Origin: Staphylococcus sp. MI 10-1553
GTDB taxonomy: Bacteria > Bacillota > Bacilli > Staphylococcales > Staphylococcaceae
Reading direction: 5' to 3'
DNA length: 64,000 nt
NCBI RefSeq assembly: GCF_010365305.1
Contig: NZ_CP048279.1
Location: 1,426,001 to 1,490,000, forward strand
Shown: piece by piece, positions 54,429-64,000 of the stretch
How positions within the stretch are numbered: position 1 is the stretch's first letter
How the letters are laid out: each line of letters begins with the position of its first letter
The notes under the pieces: generated by a model
Databases searched by the model: none
What the model was told of the DNA's origin: nothing
What the model saw: only the letters and a program-made list of their open reading frames with translations
Made by a program: the position numbers and the translations under genes

Positions 54429-56828
54429 ATGGAAAATCCAACACTGTTTGACCATACTTTTATTAAAGGCGCTGTAGAAATGATTTTGTTTCACAATGCG
54501 GACAGCCATTATACAGTGCTTAAAGTTGAAATTGAAGAAACGAATGGTGACTTTGATGATATGGCAACAGTTGTTGGATACTTTCCAAATATGGTGGAAG
54601 ATGAGACGTACACTTTTAAAGGTCAAGTCGTGCAACATGCAAGATATGGGAAGCAATTAAAAGCAGAAACGTTTCAAAAAGAAATTCCTCATACAAAAGA
54701 TGCCGTTATTGCGTATTTATCCAGTGAATTGTTTAAAGGGATTGGTAAAAAAACGGCTGAATCCATTGTCAATACGATAGGTGAAAATGCGATTCATGAC
54801 ATTTTAAAAGACGAATCTGTCATAGAACGGGTGCCTAAACTGTCTAAAGCGAAACAACGACAAATTGTAGAGCAGATTTATGCCAACCAAGAAAGTGAAC
54901 AAGTGATGATTCGATTGAACGAACTTGGTTTTGGTTCAAAGCTAGCGATGGACATTTACAAGTTCTATAAAAGTGATACGTTAACCGTGATCGACAAAAA
55001 CCCTTACCAACTTGTTTATGACATTAAAGGGGTTGGTTTTAATAAAGCGGACCAACTGGCTCAACAGCTCGGTATTCATCCAGAGCATCCAGATCGATTA
55101 AAAGCCGGATTACTTTATTTAGTTGAAGATACGTGTATTAAACAAGGTCATACATATTTACCTCAAGAAGCGTTAATCAATGAAACGATTCAATTGTTGT
55201 CTCAGGACAAAGAGTCAAGTATCGATCATGACATAATGACGCAAATTTTAACTGAATTGGTTGAAGAAAAGCGTCTAGTGAATCAAGATGAAATGGTTGC
55301 CATCCCAAGTCTTTATTATTCGGAAATTAAAAGTACGCAAAATTTATATAAAATATTTGCCAATCGAGAACATTTAACAACATTTGATGCGTCAGATATT
55401 CAATTACATATTGGGGAAATTGAAGAGGTCAATGAAGTACATTATGCCCCTTCTCAAAAAGAGGCCTTAGAATATGCCATCCAACATAAAGTCATGCTCC
55501 TCACGGGTGGACCAGGTACAGGGAAAACGACTGTCATTAAAGGGATCGTCCAGTTATACGCAGAAATTCATGGTATCTCATTAGATTACGATGACTATTC
55601 AGATGAAGATGATTATCCGGTCGTTTTAGCCGCACCAACCGGTAGAGCATCCAAACGTTTACATGAAGCGACAGGGTTAGAAGCGATGACCATTCACCGT
55701 TTAATCGGTTGGAATCAAGATACGAAACCTCAAGACAAATTAGATAACGAGATTCATGCCAAATTAATTATTATTGATGAAATGTCAATGGTCGACACAT
55801 GGCTGTTCCATCAATTTATGGATGCGGTCCCTATAGATGCACAAGTTGTGTTAGTCGGCGATGAAGACCAATTGCCGTCAGTCGGCCCGGGTCAAGTTTT
55901 TAAAGATCTCATTGATGCGAATGTATTACCACGCATTAATTTAACTGAAGTTTATCGCCAACAGGACGGATCAAGTATTATCGATTTGGCGCATCGTATG
56001 AAACTCGGTGAAAAAGTCGATATTACCCAACGTTTTCACGACCGTTCGTTCATTCCTTGTCAAACTGATCAAATTCCACAAGTGGTAGAAAAAGTCGTGA
56101 ACAACGCGGTACAAAAAGGATATACAATGGCAGATATTCAAGTGTTGGCACCGATGTATCGCGGTAATGCAGGAATTAAAAAGTTGAATCAAATCTTGCA
56201 AGCTATTTTAAACCCATTAACAGACGAATCGCAGCGTGAAATCGAATTTGGCGATGTGCTTTTCCGTAAAGGGGATAAAGTACTTCAACTGATTAATCGA
56301 CCGAATGACAATGTATTCAACGGTGATATTGGTGTCATTGTCGGTATATTTTGGGCAAAAGAAAATGCGCTCAATAAAGATGTTGTTGTCGTCGATTATG
56401 ATGGGAACGAAATCACATACTTACGCTCTGATTTGACGGAATTGACACATGCATATTGTACCTCGATTCATAAAGCGCAAGGTTCAGAGTTTCCGATTGT
56501 CATTATGCCTATTGTTAAGCAGTATTATAGAATGTTGCAAAAGCCGATTTTATATACAGGATTAACACGTGCCAAACAATCAATCGTTTTTCTTGGTGAT
56601 GCAGATGCTTTTAATTTCGGCTTAGCGACTGCGGGTCAAACGCGATTAACGCAATTACAAACGTTTTTAACACAATATTTTAATCCAGAAGATGGCGACG
56701 ATAACGCAGATACTGATACAGATTCGGCTGAGTTCATTTTAACTGAAGCGACAATGTTTAAAGTCCATCCGATGATTAATATGGGTGAAGTAACACCGTA
56801 TGACTTTTTAGAAATTGACAAAGTTTAA
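54429..56828 (+). CDS. recD2: ATP-dependent RecD2 DNA helicase
   Basis: An SF1B 5'-3' helicase without RecBC partners. N-terminal OB and tandem HhH region (GIGKKTAESIV), Walker A GGPGTGKTT near residue 355, Walker B IIDEMSMVD, and the late TSIHKAQGSEF motif. It has 799 residues. Acts in replication-fork repair. Its last codons contain the -35 of the alaS promoter. Confidence 0.96.
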   Translation: MENPTLFDHTFIKGAVEMILFHNADSHYTVLKVEIEETNGDFDDMATVVGYFPNMVEDETYTFKGQVVQHARYGKQLKAETFQKEIPHTKDAVIAYLSSELFKGIGKKTAESIVNTIGENAIHDILKDESVIERVPKLSKAKQRQIVEQIYANQESEQVMIRLNELGFGSKLAMDIYKFYKSDTLTVIDKNPYQLVYDIKGVGFNKADQLAQQLGIHPEHPDRLKAGLLYLVEDTCIKQGHTYLPQEALINETIQLLSQDKESSIDHDIMTQILTELVEEKRLVNQDEMVAIPSLYYSEIKSTQNLYKIFANREHLTTFDASDIQLHIGEIEEVNEVHYAPSQKEALEYAIQHKVMLLTGGPGTGKTTVIKGIVQLYAEIHGISLDYDDYSDEDDYPVVLAAPTGRASKRLHEATGLEAMTIHRLIGWNQDTKPQDKLDNEIHAKLIIIDEMSMVDTWLFHQFMDAVPIDAQVVLVGDEDQLPSVGPGQVFKDLIDANVLPRINLTEVYRQQDGSSIIDLAHRMKLGEKVDITQRFHDRSFIPCQTDQIPQVVEKVVNNAVQKGYTMADIQVLAPMYRGNAGIKKLNQILQAILNPLTDESQREIEFGDVLFRKGDKVLQLINRPNDNVFNGDIGVIVGIFWAKENALNKDVVVVDYDGNEITYLRSDLTELTHAYCTSIHKAQGSEFPIVIMPIVKQYYRMLQKPILYTGLTRAKQSIVFLGDADAFNFGLATAGQTRLTQLQTFLTQYFNPEDGDDNADTDTDSAEFILTEATMFKVHPMINMGEVTPYDFLEIDKV

Positions 56829-56844
56829 GCCTTTTTTATATAAT
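56815..56844 (+). promoter_or_regulatory. alaS promoter
   Basis: A perfect TTGACA (56815-56820) within the recD2 tail, an 18-base spacer, and a perfect TATAAT (56839-56844). Confidence 0.85.
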
Positions 56845-56850
56845 TAAAGT

Positions 56851-57048
56851 TAAGTTCAAATGCATAGCCGAGTAAATGAGTATCCACTTCACAGAGACGT
56901 ACAGGTTGCTGAGAATGTACGAGTGTGATTCATTGAACGCTACTATGTATGAGCACGTATATGATAATGAGTGATGGCAATATAGCCATAACTAGGGTGG
57001 TACCGCGAAACATTCGTCCCTTTTTTTGAGAGACGGGTGTTTTTTTGT
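56851..57048 (+). promoter_or_regulatory. T-box leader of alaS
   Basis: Stem I begins near GTATCCACTTCACAGAGA. The specifier GCT (56939-56941) in TTGAACGCTAC reads alanine. The T-box core is AGGGTGGTACCGCG (56994-57007), and the terminator AACATTCGTCCC with GACGGGTGTT is followed by a T-run. Confidence 0.92.
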
Positions 57049-57075
57049 ATTTATTTGAATCAAGGAGTTGTAAAG

Positions 57076-59706
57076 ATGAAAAATTTAAAAGCTAGTGATA
57101 TTCGTCAAATGTATATTGACTTTTTTGTCGAGAAAGGACATATGGTTGAACCTTCAGCGCCATTAGTTCCGATTGACGACGATTCATTATTATGGATTAA
57201 CTCAGGGGTTGCGACATTAAAAAAATATTTCGATGGCAGAGAGATTCCGAAAAAACCACGTATCGTGAACGCACAAAAATCAATCCGTACGAACGATATT
57301 GAAAATGTAGGTTTCACTGCACGTCACCATACGTTTTTTGAAATGTTGGGTAATTTCTCAATTGGTGATTACTTTAAACGTGAAGCGATTGAATTTGCGT
57401 GGGAATTTTTAACAAGTGAACGCTGGATGGCGATGGAACCTGAAAAATTGTACGTAACGATTCACCCTGAAGATACTGAGGCGTATGATTTATGGACAAA
57501 GGTAGTCGGTTTGACTGAAGATCGCATCATTCGTATTGAAGGGAACTTCTGGGATATTGGGGAAGGACCGTCTGGACCAAATACAGAAATTTTTTATGAC
57601 CGTGGTGAAGCGTATGGTCAAGATGATCCAGCTGAAGAAATGTATCCAGGTGGCGAAAACGAACGCTATTTAGAAGTATGGAATCTCGTATTTAGTGAGT
57701 TTAATCATAATAAAGATCATACGTATACACCACTACCAAGTAAAAATATTGATACGGGCATGGGATTAGAACGTATGACTTCTATTTCCCAAGACGTACG
57801 CACAAACTATGAAACAGACTTATTCATGCCGATTATCGGTCAAGTTGAAGCAATTTCAGGCAAAAAATATTTAGTCGATAAAGATAACGATGTCGCATTT
57901 AAAGTCATTGCCGATCATATTCGTACAATTGCTTTTGCTATTTCTGATGGTGCGTTACCTGCGAATGAAGGTCGTGGGTATGTCTTACGTCGTTTATTAC
58001 GTCGTGCGGTTAGATTTAGCCAAACGCTAGAAATAAACGAGCCATTTTTGTATCAATTGGTGGATATTGTTGCGGATATTATGGAACCTTACTATCCAAA
58101 TGTTAAAGAAAAAGCAGATTTTATCGCACGTGTCATTAAATCTGAAGAAGAACGCTTCCACGAAACTTTAGAAGAAGGTCTAGCGATTTTAAATGACTTA
58201 ATCCAACAAGCCAAATCTTCAAACAAAACGATTGCGGGTGAAGATGCATTTAAATTATATGACACATACGGTTTCCCAATTGAGTTAACTGAAGAAATTA
58301 CATTGAACGAAGATTTAGCCATCGATATGGATTCATTTAACGACCATATGGAAGCACAACGTGAACGTGCCCGTAAAGCAAGACAAAGCAGTCAATCGAT
58401 GCAAGTTCAAAGCGAAGTGTTAAAAGAAATCAACACAGCGAGCAAGTTTATAGGCTACGAAGCGTTTGAAACGCAAGCTAAAATTACAGACATCGTGCGT
58501 GACGGTGAACGTGTGACGACGGCTGATGCAGGTGAAACAATTCATTTTATTTTGGATCAAACACCATTCTATGCAGTAAGCGGTGGTCAAGTGGCTGACA
58601 AAGGAACAGTAAGCAATGCGCAATTTGATATTCAAGTGACAGAAGTAATTAAAGCGCCAAATGGTCAACATTTACACACAGGTGTCGTTCAATTTGGTGA
58701 AGTTCGTGAAGCGGCTAAAGTAACTGCAACGATTGATCGTCAAGCAAGAACGGCGATTATGAAAAACCATAGTGCCACTCACTTATTGCATGCGGCATTG
58801 AAAAAAGTTTTAGGTGAACATGTCAATCAAGCAGGTTCATTAGTCGATAGTGACCGTCTCCGTTTTGACTTCTCGCATATCGCACCAATGATAGCTGAAG
58901 AAATCAAGCAAGTTGAACAAATGGTCAACGAAGAAATTTGGAACAGCATTCCAGTTGATATTCAAGAAATGAACATTGAGGATGCGAAAGCTAAAGGTGC
59001 AATGGCGTTATTTGGTGAAAAATATGGCGACATCGTCCGTGTTGTAGACATGCAACCATTTTCAATCGAGCTTTGTGGTGGAACACATGTACGAAACACA
59101 TCAGAAATTGGTTTGTTTAAAATAACAAGTGAATCAGGTACAGGTGCGGGTGTCCGTCGTATTGAAGCGGTGACTGGACAAAATGCATTCCTTTATTTAG
59201 AACACTATTTAGACCAATTCAATACGGTTAAGCAACAAGTGAAAGCAAAATCGGACGCACAAGTCATTGAAAAAGTCGAACAACTTCAATATAATGAAAA
59301 AACATTGAAACAATCGATTGAAGACAAAAACAAAGCTTTAAATGAATTGAAAATGGGCAATATTAAAGACCAAGTGGAAACGATTAACGACATGCCTGTA
59401 CTCATTGTTGAAGTTGAAGTGGACAATGCGAAAGCGATGCGTACAACAATGGATGACTTTAAATCAAAATTGCAAGATAGTATCATCGTTTTAGCAAGTG
59501 ATGTCGATGGTAAAGTTTCATTAATTGCAAGTGTACCGAAAGGTTTAACGAATCGTGTGAAAGCAGGAGACATTATTAAAAATATGGCACCAGTCGTTGG
59601 CGGGAAAGGTGGCGGCCGTCCTGATATGGCGCAAGGTGGCGGTACTGAACCTGACAAGATAACAGAAGCATTACAATTTATTAAAAACTATATTAAATCG
59701 TTATAA
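57076..59706 (+). CDS. alaS: alanyl-tRNA synthetase
   Basis: A class II synthetase of 876 residues: catalytic domain ([20 protein letters not shown]), editing domain with zinc ligands in [11 protein letters not shown] and CGGTHV, then a coiled coil and the glycine-rich C-Ala domain ([15 protein letters not shown]). The ATG after AAGGAG is used; the open frame upstream is T-box terminator sequence. Confidence 0.98.
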   Translation: MKNLKASDIRQMYIDFFVEKGHMVEPSAPLVPIDDDSLLWINSGVATLKKYFDGREIPKKPRIVNAQKSIRTNDIENVGFTARHHTFFEMLGNFSIGDYFKREAIEFAWEFLTSERWMAMEPEKLYVTIHPEDTEAYDLWTKVVGLTEDRIIRIEGNFWDIGEGPSGPNTEIFYDRGEAYGQDDPAEEMYPGGENERYLEVWNLVFSEFNHNKDHTYTPLPSKNIDTGMGLERMTSISQDVRTNYETDLFMPIIGQVEAISGKKYLVDKDNDVAFKVIADHIRTIAFAISDGALPANEGRGYVLRRLLRRAVRFSQTLEINEPFLYQLVDIVADIMEPYYPNVKEKADFIARVIKSEEERFHETLEEGLAILNDLIQQAKSSNKTIAGEDAFKLYDTYGFPIELTEEITLNEDLAIDMDSFNDHMEAQRERARKARQSSQSMQVQSEVLKEINTASKFIGYEAFETQAKITDIVRDGERVTTADAGETIHFILDQTPFYAVSGGQVADKGTVSNAQFDIQVTEVIKAPNGQHLHTGVVQFGEVREAAKVTATIDRQARTAIMKNHSATHLLHAALKKVLGEHVNQAGSLVDSDRLRFDFSHIAPMIAEEIKQVEQMVNEEIWNSIPVDIQEMNIEDAKAKGAMALFGEKYGDIVRVVDMQPFSIELCGGTHVRNTSEIGLFKITSESGTGAGVRRIEAVTGQNAFLYLEHYLDQFNTVKQQVKAKSDAQVIEKVEQLQYNEKTLKQSIEDKNKALNELKMGNIKDQVETINDMPVLIVEVEVDNAKAMRTTMDDFKSKLQDSIIVLASDVDGKVSLIASVPKGLTNRVKAGDIIKNMAPVVGGKGGGRPDMAQGGGTEPDKITEALQFIKNYIKSL

Positions 59707-59768
59707 TGAGTGTTGAATTCATGTAAAATGAAAGAGTAATCTCATTATGGTTTAAGGAGTGTTAGACT

Positions 59769-60041
59769 ATGGCTAATTTTGATAAAACAATGAAATTTAA
59801 CTATGATGAACTTCCAAAAGACAATGTCGAAACAGTTTTAAACAACGTCTACAATACCCTAGAAGAACGCGGGTATAATGCTGTCAATCAGATTGTAGGT
59901 TATTTACTTTCAGGTGATCCTGCGTATATTCCACGTCATAACGAAGCACGTAATCAAATTAGACATATCGATCGAGATGATATTATGGAAGAGTTAGTGT
60001 CTTACTACTTACAAAACCATAGTAAGGACGAGCATGCTTAA
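59769..60041 (+). CDS. ireB: IreB family regulatory phosphoprotein (UPF0297)
   Basis: A 90-residue protein, substrate of PASTA kinases in enterococci, where it controls cephalosporin tolerance. Conserved [21 protein letters not shown] and an N-terminal Thr-containing NFDKTMKF. Overlaps ruvX by eight bases. Confidence 0.94.
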   Translation: MANFDKTMKFNYDELPKDNVETVLNNVYNTLEERGYNAVNQIVGYLLSGDPAYIPRHNEARNQIRHIDRDDIMEELVSYYLQNHSKDEHA

Positions 60042-60462
60042 ACATAAAATTATCGGGTTAGATGTTGGAAGCCGTACAGTTGGTGTTGCGATTAGTGATT
60101 TGATGGGTTGGACAGCACAAGGTTTAGATACACTCCAAATTAACGAAGAAGAAAATGAGCTCGGCATCGATGCCTTAATTGACATCATACAAAAAGAAAA
60201 TGTGGGTACGGTTGTCATTGGATTACCAAAAAACATGAACAATTCTATTGGCTTTCGTGGTGAAGCTTCGTTAAAATATAAAGATGCACTTGCAGACCGG
60301 ATGCCAAATTTAGAAATTATTATGTGGGATGAGCGTTTAAGTACAATGGCTGCAGAACGTTCATTGTTAGAAGCCGATGTATCAAGAGCAAAAAGAAAAA
60401 AAGTGATTGATAAAATGGCTGCGGTATTCATTTTACAAGGCTATTTAGATGGATTGAATTAA
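60034..60462 (+). CDS. ruvX: putative Holliday junction resolvase RuvX/YqgF
   Basis: An RNase H-fold nuclease of 142 residues: [29 protein letters not shown] and [12 protein letters not shown]. YqgF proteins also take part in 16S rRNA end processing. Translationally coupled to ireB. Confidence 0.94.
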   Translation: MLKHKIIGLDVGSRTVGVAISDLMGWTAQGLDTLQINEEENELGIDALIDIIQKENVGTVVIGLPKNMNNSIGFRGEASLKYKDALADRMPNLEIIMWDERLSTMAAERSLLEADVSRAKRKKVIDKMAAVFILQGYLDGLN

Positions 60463-60475
60463 GGAGAGAGCGAAT

Positions 60476-60802
60476 ATGACAAACGAAAACCATAATCAAG
60501 AAATTGAAATTAAAAATGACGAAACTTTATTAACTTTGTTTGATGAAGAAGGTAATGAAGTCTTATATCGTAAAATGTTAGAGTTTTATCACCCTGGTTT
60601 TGAAAAAGAATATGTGATCCTTGCAGAAGAAGGCGCACAAGCGGATGACGAAGATTTAATTGAATTGATTCCTATGATTAACGAGCCAGACGAATCAGGA
60701 GAAGGCGGACGCTTTTTACCTGTTGAGACGGATGAAGAATGGGATATGATTGAAGAAGTTGTCAATACGAATATGGATGATGAACACGACCATGATCATT
60801 AA
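60476..60802 (+). CDS. DUF1292 family protein (YrzB)
   Basis: A 108-residue acidic protein: [28 protein letters not shown] and [13 protein letters not shown] match DUF1292; the His/Asp-rich tail DDEHDHDH could bind metal. Third gene of ireB-ruvX-DUF1292. Function unknown. Confidence 0.92.
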   Translation: MTNENHNQEIEIKNDETLLTLFDEEGNEVLYRKMLEFYHPGFEKEYVILAEEGAQADDEDLIELIPMINEPDESGEGGRFLPVETDEEWDMIEEVVNTNMDDEHDHDH

Positions 60803-60819
60803 TTGTTAATATGAATTAA

Positions 60820-60854
60820 AGAGTAGGCATTGAAAGATGTGCCTGCTCTTTTTT
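60820..60854 (+). terminator. terminator after the DUF1292 gene
   Basis: AGAGTAGGCA (60820-60829) with TGCCTGCTCT (60840-60849), then TTTTT. Confidence 0.9.
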
Positions 60855-60869
60855 GTTACTTTAAAGGAT

Positions 60870-61301
60870 TGTTCACCTGGTCTCGTGTTCCGAGGTGGCT
60901 CACTTCAACTAAATTTGGCGTGATTAAAGTGTACACTTGATGGAAGCCAAATTGGATTTTCGCGAGCAGTACAGAAATCTCCTATGAAATAAAGATTTCG
61001 TAGTACTAAGGCTGACTAGACTACTCAAAAGCGGGCGTATTGAGAAGTCAGACAGCTACTGCGATAAACAGCAACCACTATTAAAGTATAGTGATGGAAT
61101 TTGTTTACGCATTCATCGCTGCGGAGTCTCGACCAGTTCTGCAATCTCTTAAAGGCAAAATCGTTTTAAAATATCGATTTCATTTCCATTATTACAAAAA
61201 ATACATACACATCATGTGGCATGTAGATTCATAATATTAAAAGTAAGATTACCTAAAGTTTTATTCGAGACTCCTTGTAATACATCCGTATTGGGTTAGT
61301 C
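60870..61301. other. multi-hairpin intergenic element
   Basis: No gene. Successive inverted repeats: CACCT/AGGTG (60874, 60893); AATTTGGC/GCCAAATT (60912, 60946) around the palindrome AAGTGTACACTT (60927-60938); AGTAC-GAAATCT/AGATTTC-GTACT (60968-61007); CTGACT-CTCAA/TTGAG-AGTCAG (61012-61051); GCGAT/ATCGC (61061, 61115) enclosing CACTAT/ATAGTG (61076-61093); AATAC/GTATT (61279-61292). It could be an ncRNA or a repeat family. The part from 61302 to 61560 shows nothing clear. Confidence 0.5.
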
Positions 61302-61561
61302 TTTCTATGTATTTTAATTTTGTCAGCTATTTTTAAATCACAGTAGCAATTATAGATTTTAACTTGGATTAAACAGTAAAACGTAATCAGTAACTTTTGC
61401 TCTTTTTTGCTCAAATTTCTTCTTTAAAAATCAGGGTCTAAGTTGATATGCATTTCAACAAATCCGTAAAATAGGTTAATTTTGTAATCCTTACTTCTAA
61501 AACATTTTAAATAAGGTTTATCAAATTCCATGAAATGTTTCACTAAAATGATGATTGATGC

Positions 61562-61590
61562 TTATCAGTCAAGCAATTATGTGATAAAAT
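61562..61590 (+). promoter_or_regulatory. promoter upstream of trmR
   Basis: TTATCA (61562-61567), a 17-base spacer and an extended -10, TGATAAAAT (-10 at 61585-61590). Confidence 0.6.
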
Positions 61591-61596
61591 GTATAG

Positions 61597-61703
61597 AAGT
61601 CATTGAAAAAGTGCTATGAATGAACGGATAAATAAACAACATTTCCGTGATGCATATACAGACATCAAAGTTAAATCAGTCCAACTTGGCTGGTTTATTT
61701 TTT
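61597..61703 (+). promoter_or_regulatory. leader or small RNA ending in a terminator, before trmR
   Basis: About 105 nt from the predicted start to an intrinsic terminator. Helices are ACGGA (61624-61628) with TCCGT (61643-61648 region), TGATG with CATCA, and the terminator stem below. AAATAAAC (61630-61637) can pair with GTTTATTT (61693-61700), an alternative that would break the terminator. This fits an attenuator for the trmR operon or a stand-alone sRNA. Confidence 0.45.
61673..61703 (+). terminator. intrinsic terminator 5' of trmR
   Basis: AAATCAG (61673-61679) with CTGGTTT (61690-61696), extended inside by CCA/TGG, then ATTTTTT. It ends only 36 bases before the trmR start codon. Confidence 0.75.
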
Positions 61704-61739
61704 GATGATTTTTAGAATATAAAAAGGAAGTCAAAATAC

Positions 61740-62384
61740 ATGGAAGATAAAAATCAATCATATCTTTTAAGCTTAAAACAATATGACAATGATATCGACC
61801 AATTGCGTGACTATGCAGAGACGCATCAAGTGCCTATTGTAGATCAGCTTTCTTTAGATCTCATTCAACAAATCATTCGTCTACATCAGCCGAAAGACAT
61901 TTTAGAGGTGGGTAGTGCAATTGGTTATAGTGCGATGCAATTCGCTTCAGTGAATAAAGAAATTAAAGTGACGACCATTGAGCGTAATGAAGAGATGATT
62001 CAACAAGCGAAAGCGAATATCCATCAATATGGTTATGCGGATCAAATTCGTTTAATTGAAGCAGATGCGACAGAAGCATTTGAACTCGTGAATGACCGTA
62101 TTTATGATATGATTTTTATCGATGCTGCTAAAGCACAGTCACAACGCTTTTTTGAGCTTTATAGTCCGTTATTACGCGAAAAAGGTGTTATGATTACAGA
62201 TAATATTTTATACCATGGTTTCGTTGCGGACATCGATGTGGTAAGAAGTCGCAATGTCAAACAGATGGTAAAAAAGGTACAACGATACAATCAATGGCTA
62301 AGTCAACAACATGGTTTTACAACGAATTTTATTCATATGGATGATGGGCTAGCGATATCAATAAAGGAGAGTAAACATGACTGA
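61740..62384 (+). CDS. trmR: tRNA 5-hydroxyuridine methyltransferase TrmR
   Basis: A SAM-dependent O-methyltransferase of 214 residues (YrrM family): motif I ILEVGSAIGYSAMQFA, IFIDAAKAQSQRF and ITDNILYHG. In B. subtilis this protein methylates ho5U34 of tRNA to mo5U. The operon partners TrhP1 and TrhP2, which make ho5U, follow directly, supporting the same role here. Older annotation calls it a generic caffeoyl-CoA-type methyltransferase. Confidence 0.92.
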   Translation: MEDKNQSYLLSLKQYDNDIDQLRDYAETHQVPIVDQLSLDLIQQIIRLHQPKDILEVGSAIGYSAMQFASVNKEIKVTTIERNEEMIQQAKANIHQYGYADQIRLIEADATEAFELVNDRIYDMIFIDAAKAQSQRFFELYSPLLREKGVMITDNILYHGFVADIDVVRSRNVKQMVKKVQRYNQWLSQQHGFTTNFIHMDDGLAISIKESKHD

Positions 62385-63306
62385 GTTATTAGTGACACCG
62401 AAGTCTTTAAGTCACATCGAAACCTTAATTGAAAAAGGGGCAGATGCATTTGTTATCGGTGAAGAAAAGTTTGGCTTGCGATTAGCCGGGGAATTCAATC
62501 GAGAAGAGATGAAAAAAGCGGTTGAAATCATTCATCATGCTGGTAAAAAAGCATATGCTGCAGTGAATGGTATTTTCCATAACTACCATATTCTAGCACT
62601 TGAAGATTATATTGCATTTTTACATGAAATTAGGGTGGATCGTATCATTTTTGGTGATCCTGCAGTTGTGATGATTGTAAAGCAACAAGAAAACCCTATT
62701 CCGTTAAACTGGAATGCAGAAACACTCGTTACGAACCATTTCCAATGTAACTATTGGGGGAGACGTGGTGCGAAAAGAGCGGTGCTTGCTCGTGAGTTGA
62801 GTTTAGAAGAAATCTTGAACATAAAAGAAAATAGTGATGTTGAGATTGAAGTGCAAGTCCACGGCATGACGTGTATGTTCCAATCGAAACGTATGCTTTT
62901 AGGCAACTACTATACATTCCAAGACCGTCAAATGAAAATTCAACGTAATGAAGCGGCGACGGACAGTCAATTATTACTTTACGATGAAGAGCGTGATAAT
63001 AAATATCCAGTTTTTGAAGATTATAATGGCACGCATATTATGTCGCCGAACGATATTTGTTTAATTGAAGAGTTAGAACCATTGTTTGAAGCGGGAATCG
63101 ACAGCTTTAAAATTGATGGGGTGCTCCAAACAGAAGAATATATTAATGTAGCGACTGAGCAATATCGTGAAGCTATTGATTTATACGAAGAAGATCCAGA
63201 AGCGTATGAAGATGAAAAATTTATGCTTGTAGACCCAATTGAAGCAGTACAACCAGAGCATCGACCGTTTGATGAAGGATTCTATTACAAGCAAACAGTA
63301 TACTAA
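62377..63306 (+). CDS. trhP1: tRNA hydroxylation protein TrhP1, U32 family
   Basis: A 309-residue U32 'peptidase' family protein (YrrN). Recent work assigns the family to prephenate-dependent hydroxylation of U34, not proteolysis. Motifs: FVIGEEKFGLRLAGEF, VQVHGMTCMFQSKRMLLGNYY. It starts within the last eight bases of trmR. Confidence 0.9.
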   Translation: MTELLVTPKSLSHIETLIEKGADAFVIGEEKFGLRLAGEFNREEMKKAVEIIHHAGKKAYAAVNGIFHNYHILALEDYIAFLHEIRVDRIIFGDPAVVMIVKQQENPIPLNWNAETLVTNHFQCNYWGRRGAKRAVLARELSLEEILNIKENSDVEIEVQVHGMTCMFQSKRMLLGNYYTFQDRQMKIQRNEAATDSQLLLYDEERDNKYPVFEDYNGTHIMSPNDICLIEELEPLFEAGIDSFKIDGVLQTEEYINVATEQYREAIDLYEEDPEAYEDEKFMLVDPIEAVQPEHRPFDEGFYYKQTVY

Positions 63307-63324
63307 AGATAGGAGAGGGCATGG

Positions 63325-64000
63325 ATGAAGGTACTTGAAGCAGTTAAGACAGCAACGAAAGCGAAAATGAAAAAGCCTGAGTTACTCGCACCTGCTGGCA
63401 ATTTAGAAAAGTTAAAAATCGCCGTTCATTACGGTGCAGATGCTGTATTCATCGGCGGTCAAGAGTACGGTTTACGTTCAAATGCGGACAACTTTACAAT
63501 GGACGAAATTCGTGAAGGTGTTGAATTTGCAAATCGTTACGGTGCTAAAATTTATGTGACGACAAATATTATCGCACATGATGAAAATATGGACGGTCTT
63601 GATGACTATTTAGAACAATTAGAAGCGACAGGTGCAACAGGCATTATCGTAGCAGACCCATTAATTATTGAAACGTGTAAACGTGTCGCACCGAAGTTAG
63701 AAATCCATTTATCTACACAGCAATCATTAAGTAACTACAAAGCGGTAGAATATTGGAAAGAAGAAGGCTTAGACCGTGTCGTACTTGCGCGTGAAACAGG
63801 TGCGATGGAAATGCAAGAAATTAAAGATAAAGTGGATATCGAAATTGAAGCTTTCATTCACGGTGCCATGTGTATCGCGTATTCAGGTCGTTGTACATTA
63901 AGTAACCATATGACAGCACGTGATTCTAACCGTGGTGGTTGTTGTCAAAGTTGTCGTTGGGATTATGATTTATTAACAGTTGATAATGACGGCGAACTAG
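63325..64000 (+). CDS. trhP2: tRNA hydroxylation protein TrhP2, U32 family (partial)
   Basis: The N-terminal 225 residues of a U32 family protein (YrrO); the window ends before the stop. It starts MKVLEAVKTATKAKMKKPEL; an ATG at 63321 leads to an early stop in another frame. LLAPAGNLEKLKIAVHYGADAVF (read in parts) and the U32 signature EAFIHGAMCIAYSGRC...GGCCQSCRW supply the conserved cysteines, likely iron-sulphur ligands. Confidence 0.92.
   Translation, partial: MKVLEAVKTATKAKMKKPELLAPAGNLEKLKIAVHYGADAVFIGGQEYGLRSNADNFTMDEIREGVEFANRYGAKIYVTTNIIAHDENMDGLDDYLEQLEATGATGIIVADPLIIETCKRVAPKLEIHLSTQQSLSNYKAVEYWKEEGLDRVVLARETGAMEMQEIKDKVDIEIEAFIHGAMCIAYSGRCTLSNHMTARDSNRGGCCQSCRWDYDLLTVDNDGEL

Noticed and set aside
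57037..57075. Upstream in-frame start for alaS
   Set aside because: It lies in the T-box terminator T-run; the ATG at 57076 follows AAGGAG and gives 876 residues.
61616..61705. A 29-codon gene before trmR
   Set aside because: It has only a weak ribosome binding site and its end coincides with the terminator; it is kept only as a possible leader peptide in the findings.

Overview
The window is chromosomal DNA from a Staphylococcus. The gene order hemAXCDBL, valS-folC-comC-radC, mreCD-rplU-prp-rpmA-obg, ruvAB-queA-tgt-yajC-secDF, recJ-apt-rel-dtd-lytH, hisS-aspS, rarA/cymR, iscS-mnmA-TPR-recD2, alaS-ireB-ruvX is the standard staphylococcal one, and the proteins I recognise read as close relatives of S. 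aureus proteins without being identical. A coagulase-variable or other non-aureus species fits, but the species cannot be fixed from sequence alone.

Layout. 0.2-6.3 kb: haem operon behind a PerR-like box. 6.3-8.3 kb: a membrane transporter with a structured leader, then tag on the minus strand. 8.3-14.1 kb: T-box leader, valS, folC, then comC-radC. 14.1-15.7 kb: accessory spacer with small genes, a Fur-like box and a long inverted repeat. 15.7-29.5 kb: cell shape, ribosome, recombination, queuosine, secretion and purine salvage genes. 29.5-39.8 kb: rel, dtd, lytH, T-box-hisS-aspS, 6S RNA, tcdA, rarA and cymR. 39.8-51.4 kb: a variable interval between cymR and iscS. 51.5-60.8 kb: the iscS-mnmA-TPR-recD2 block, T-box-alaS, ireB, ruvX and a DUF1292 gene. 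60.9-61.7 kb: a gene-free stretch rich in hairpins. 61.7-64.0 kb: the trmR-trhP1-trhP2 tRNA-modification operon, cut by the window end.

The most unusual part is the AT-rich cassette at 42.3-48.3 kb, next to a decayed group IIC intron. It encodes a 122-residue protein ending in a Cys/Ser/Thr-containing tail, an overlapping stand-alone Ser/Thr-kinase-fold protein, a GNAT acetyltransferase on the opposite strand, and a stand-alone domain resembling the phospho-Ser/Thr lyase domain of class III/IV lanthipeptide synthetases. An unrecognised 171-residue protein, an MFS exporter and a HelD-like RNA polymerase-associated helicase follow. Kinase plus lyase is the chemistry that dehydrates Ser/Thr in lanthipeptides, but here the two are split and no LanC-type cyclase is visible. 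I infer a peptide- or protein-modifying system with export and possibly target protection; the function is unproven.

Regulatory features read from sequence include three tRNA-sensing T-box leaders (valS, hisS, alaS), an L21-type leader before rplU, a 6S RNA gene, and two unassigned candidate switches. One is upstream of the AbrB-type transporter and may hide its ribosome binding site. The other is a promoter-leader-terminator unit in front of trmR.
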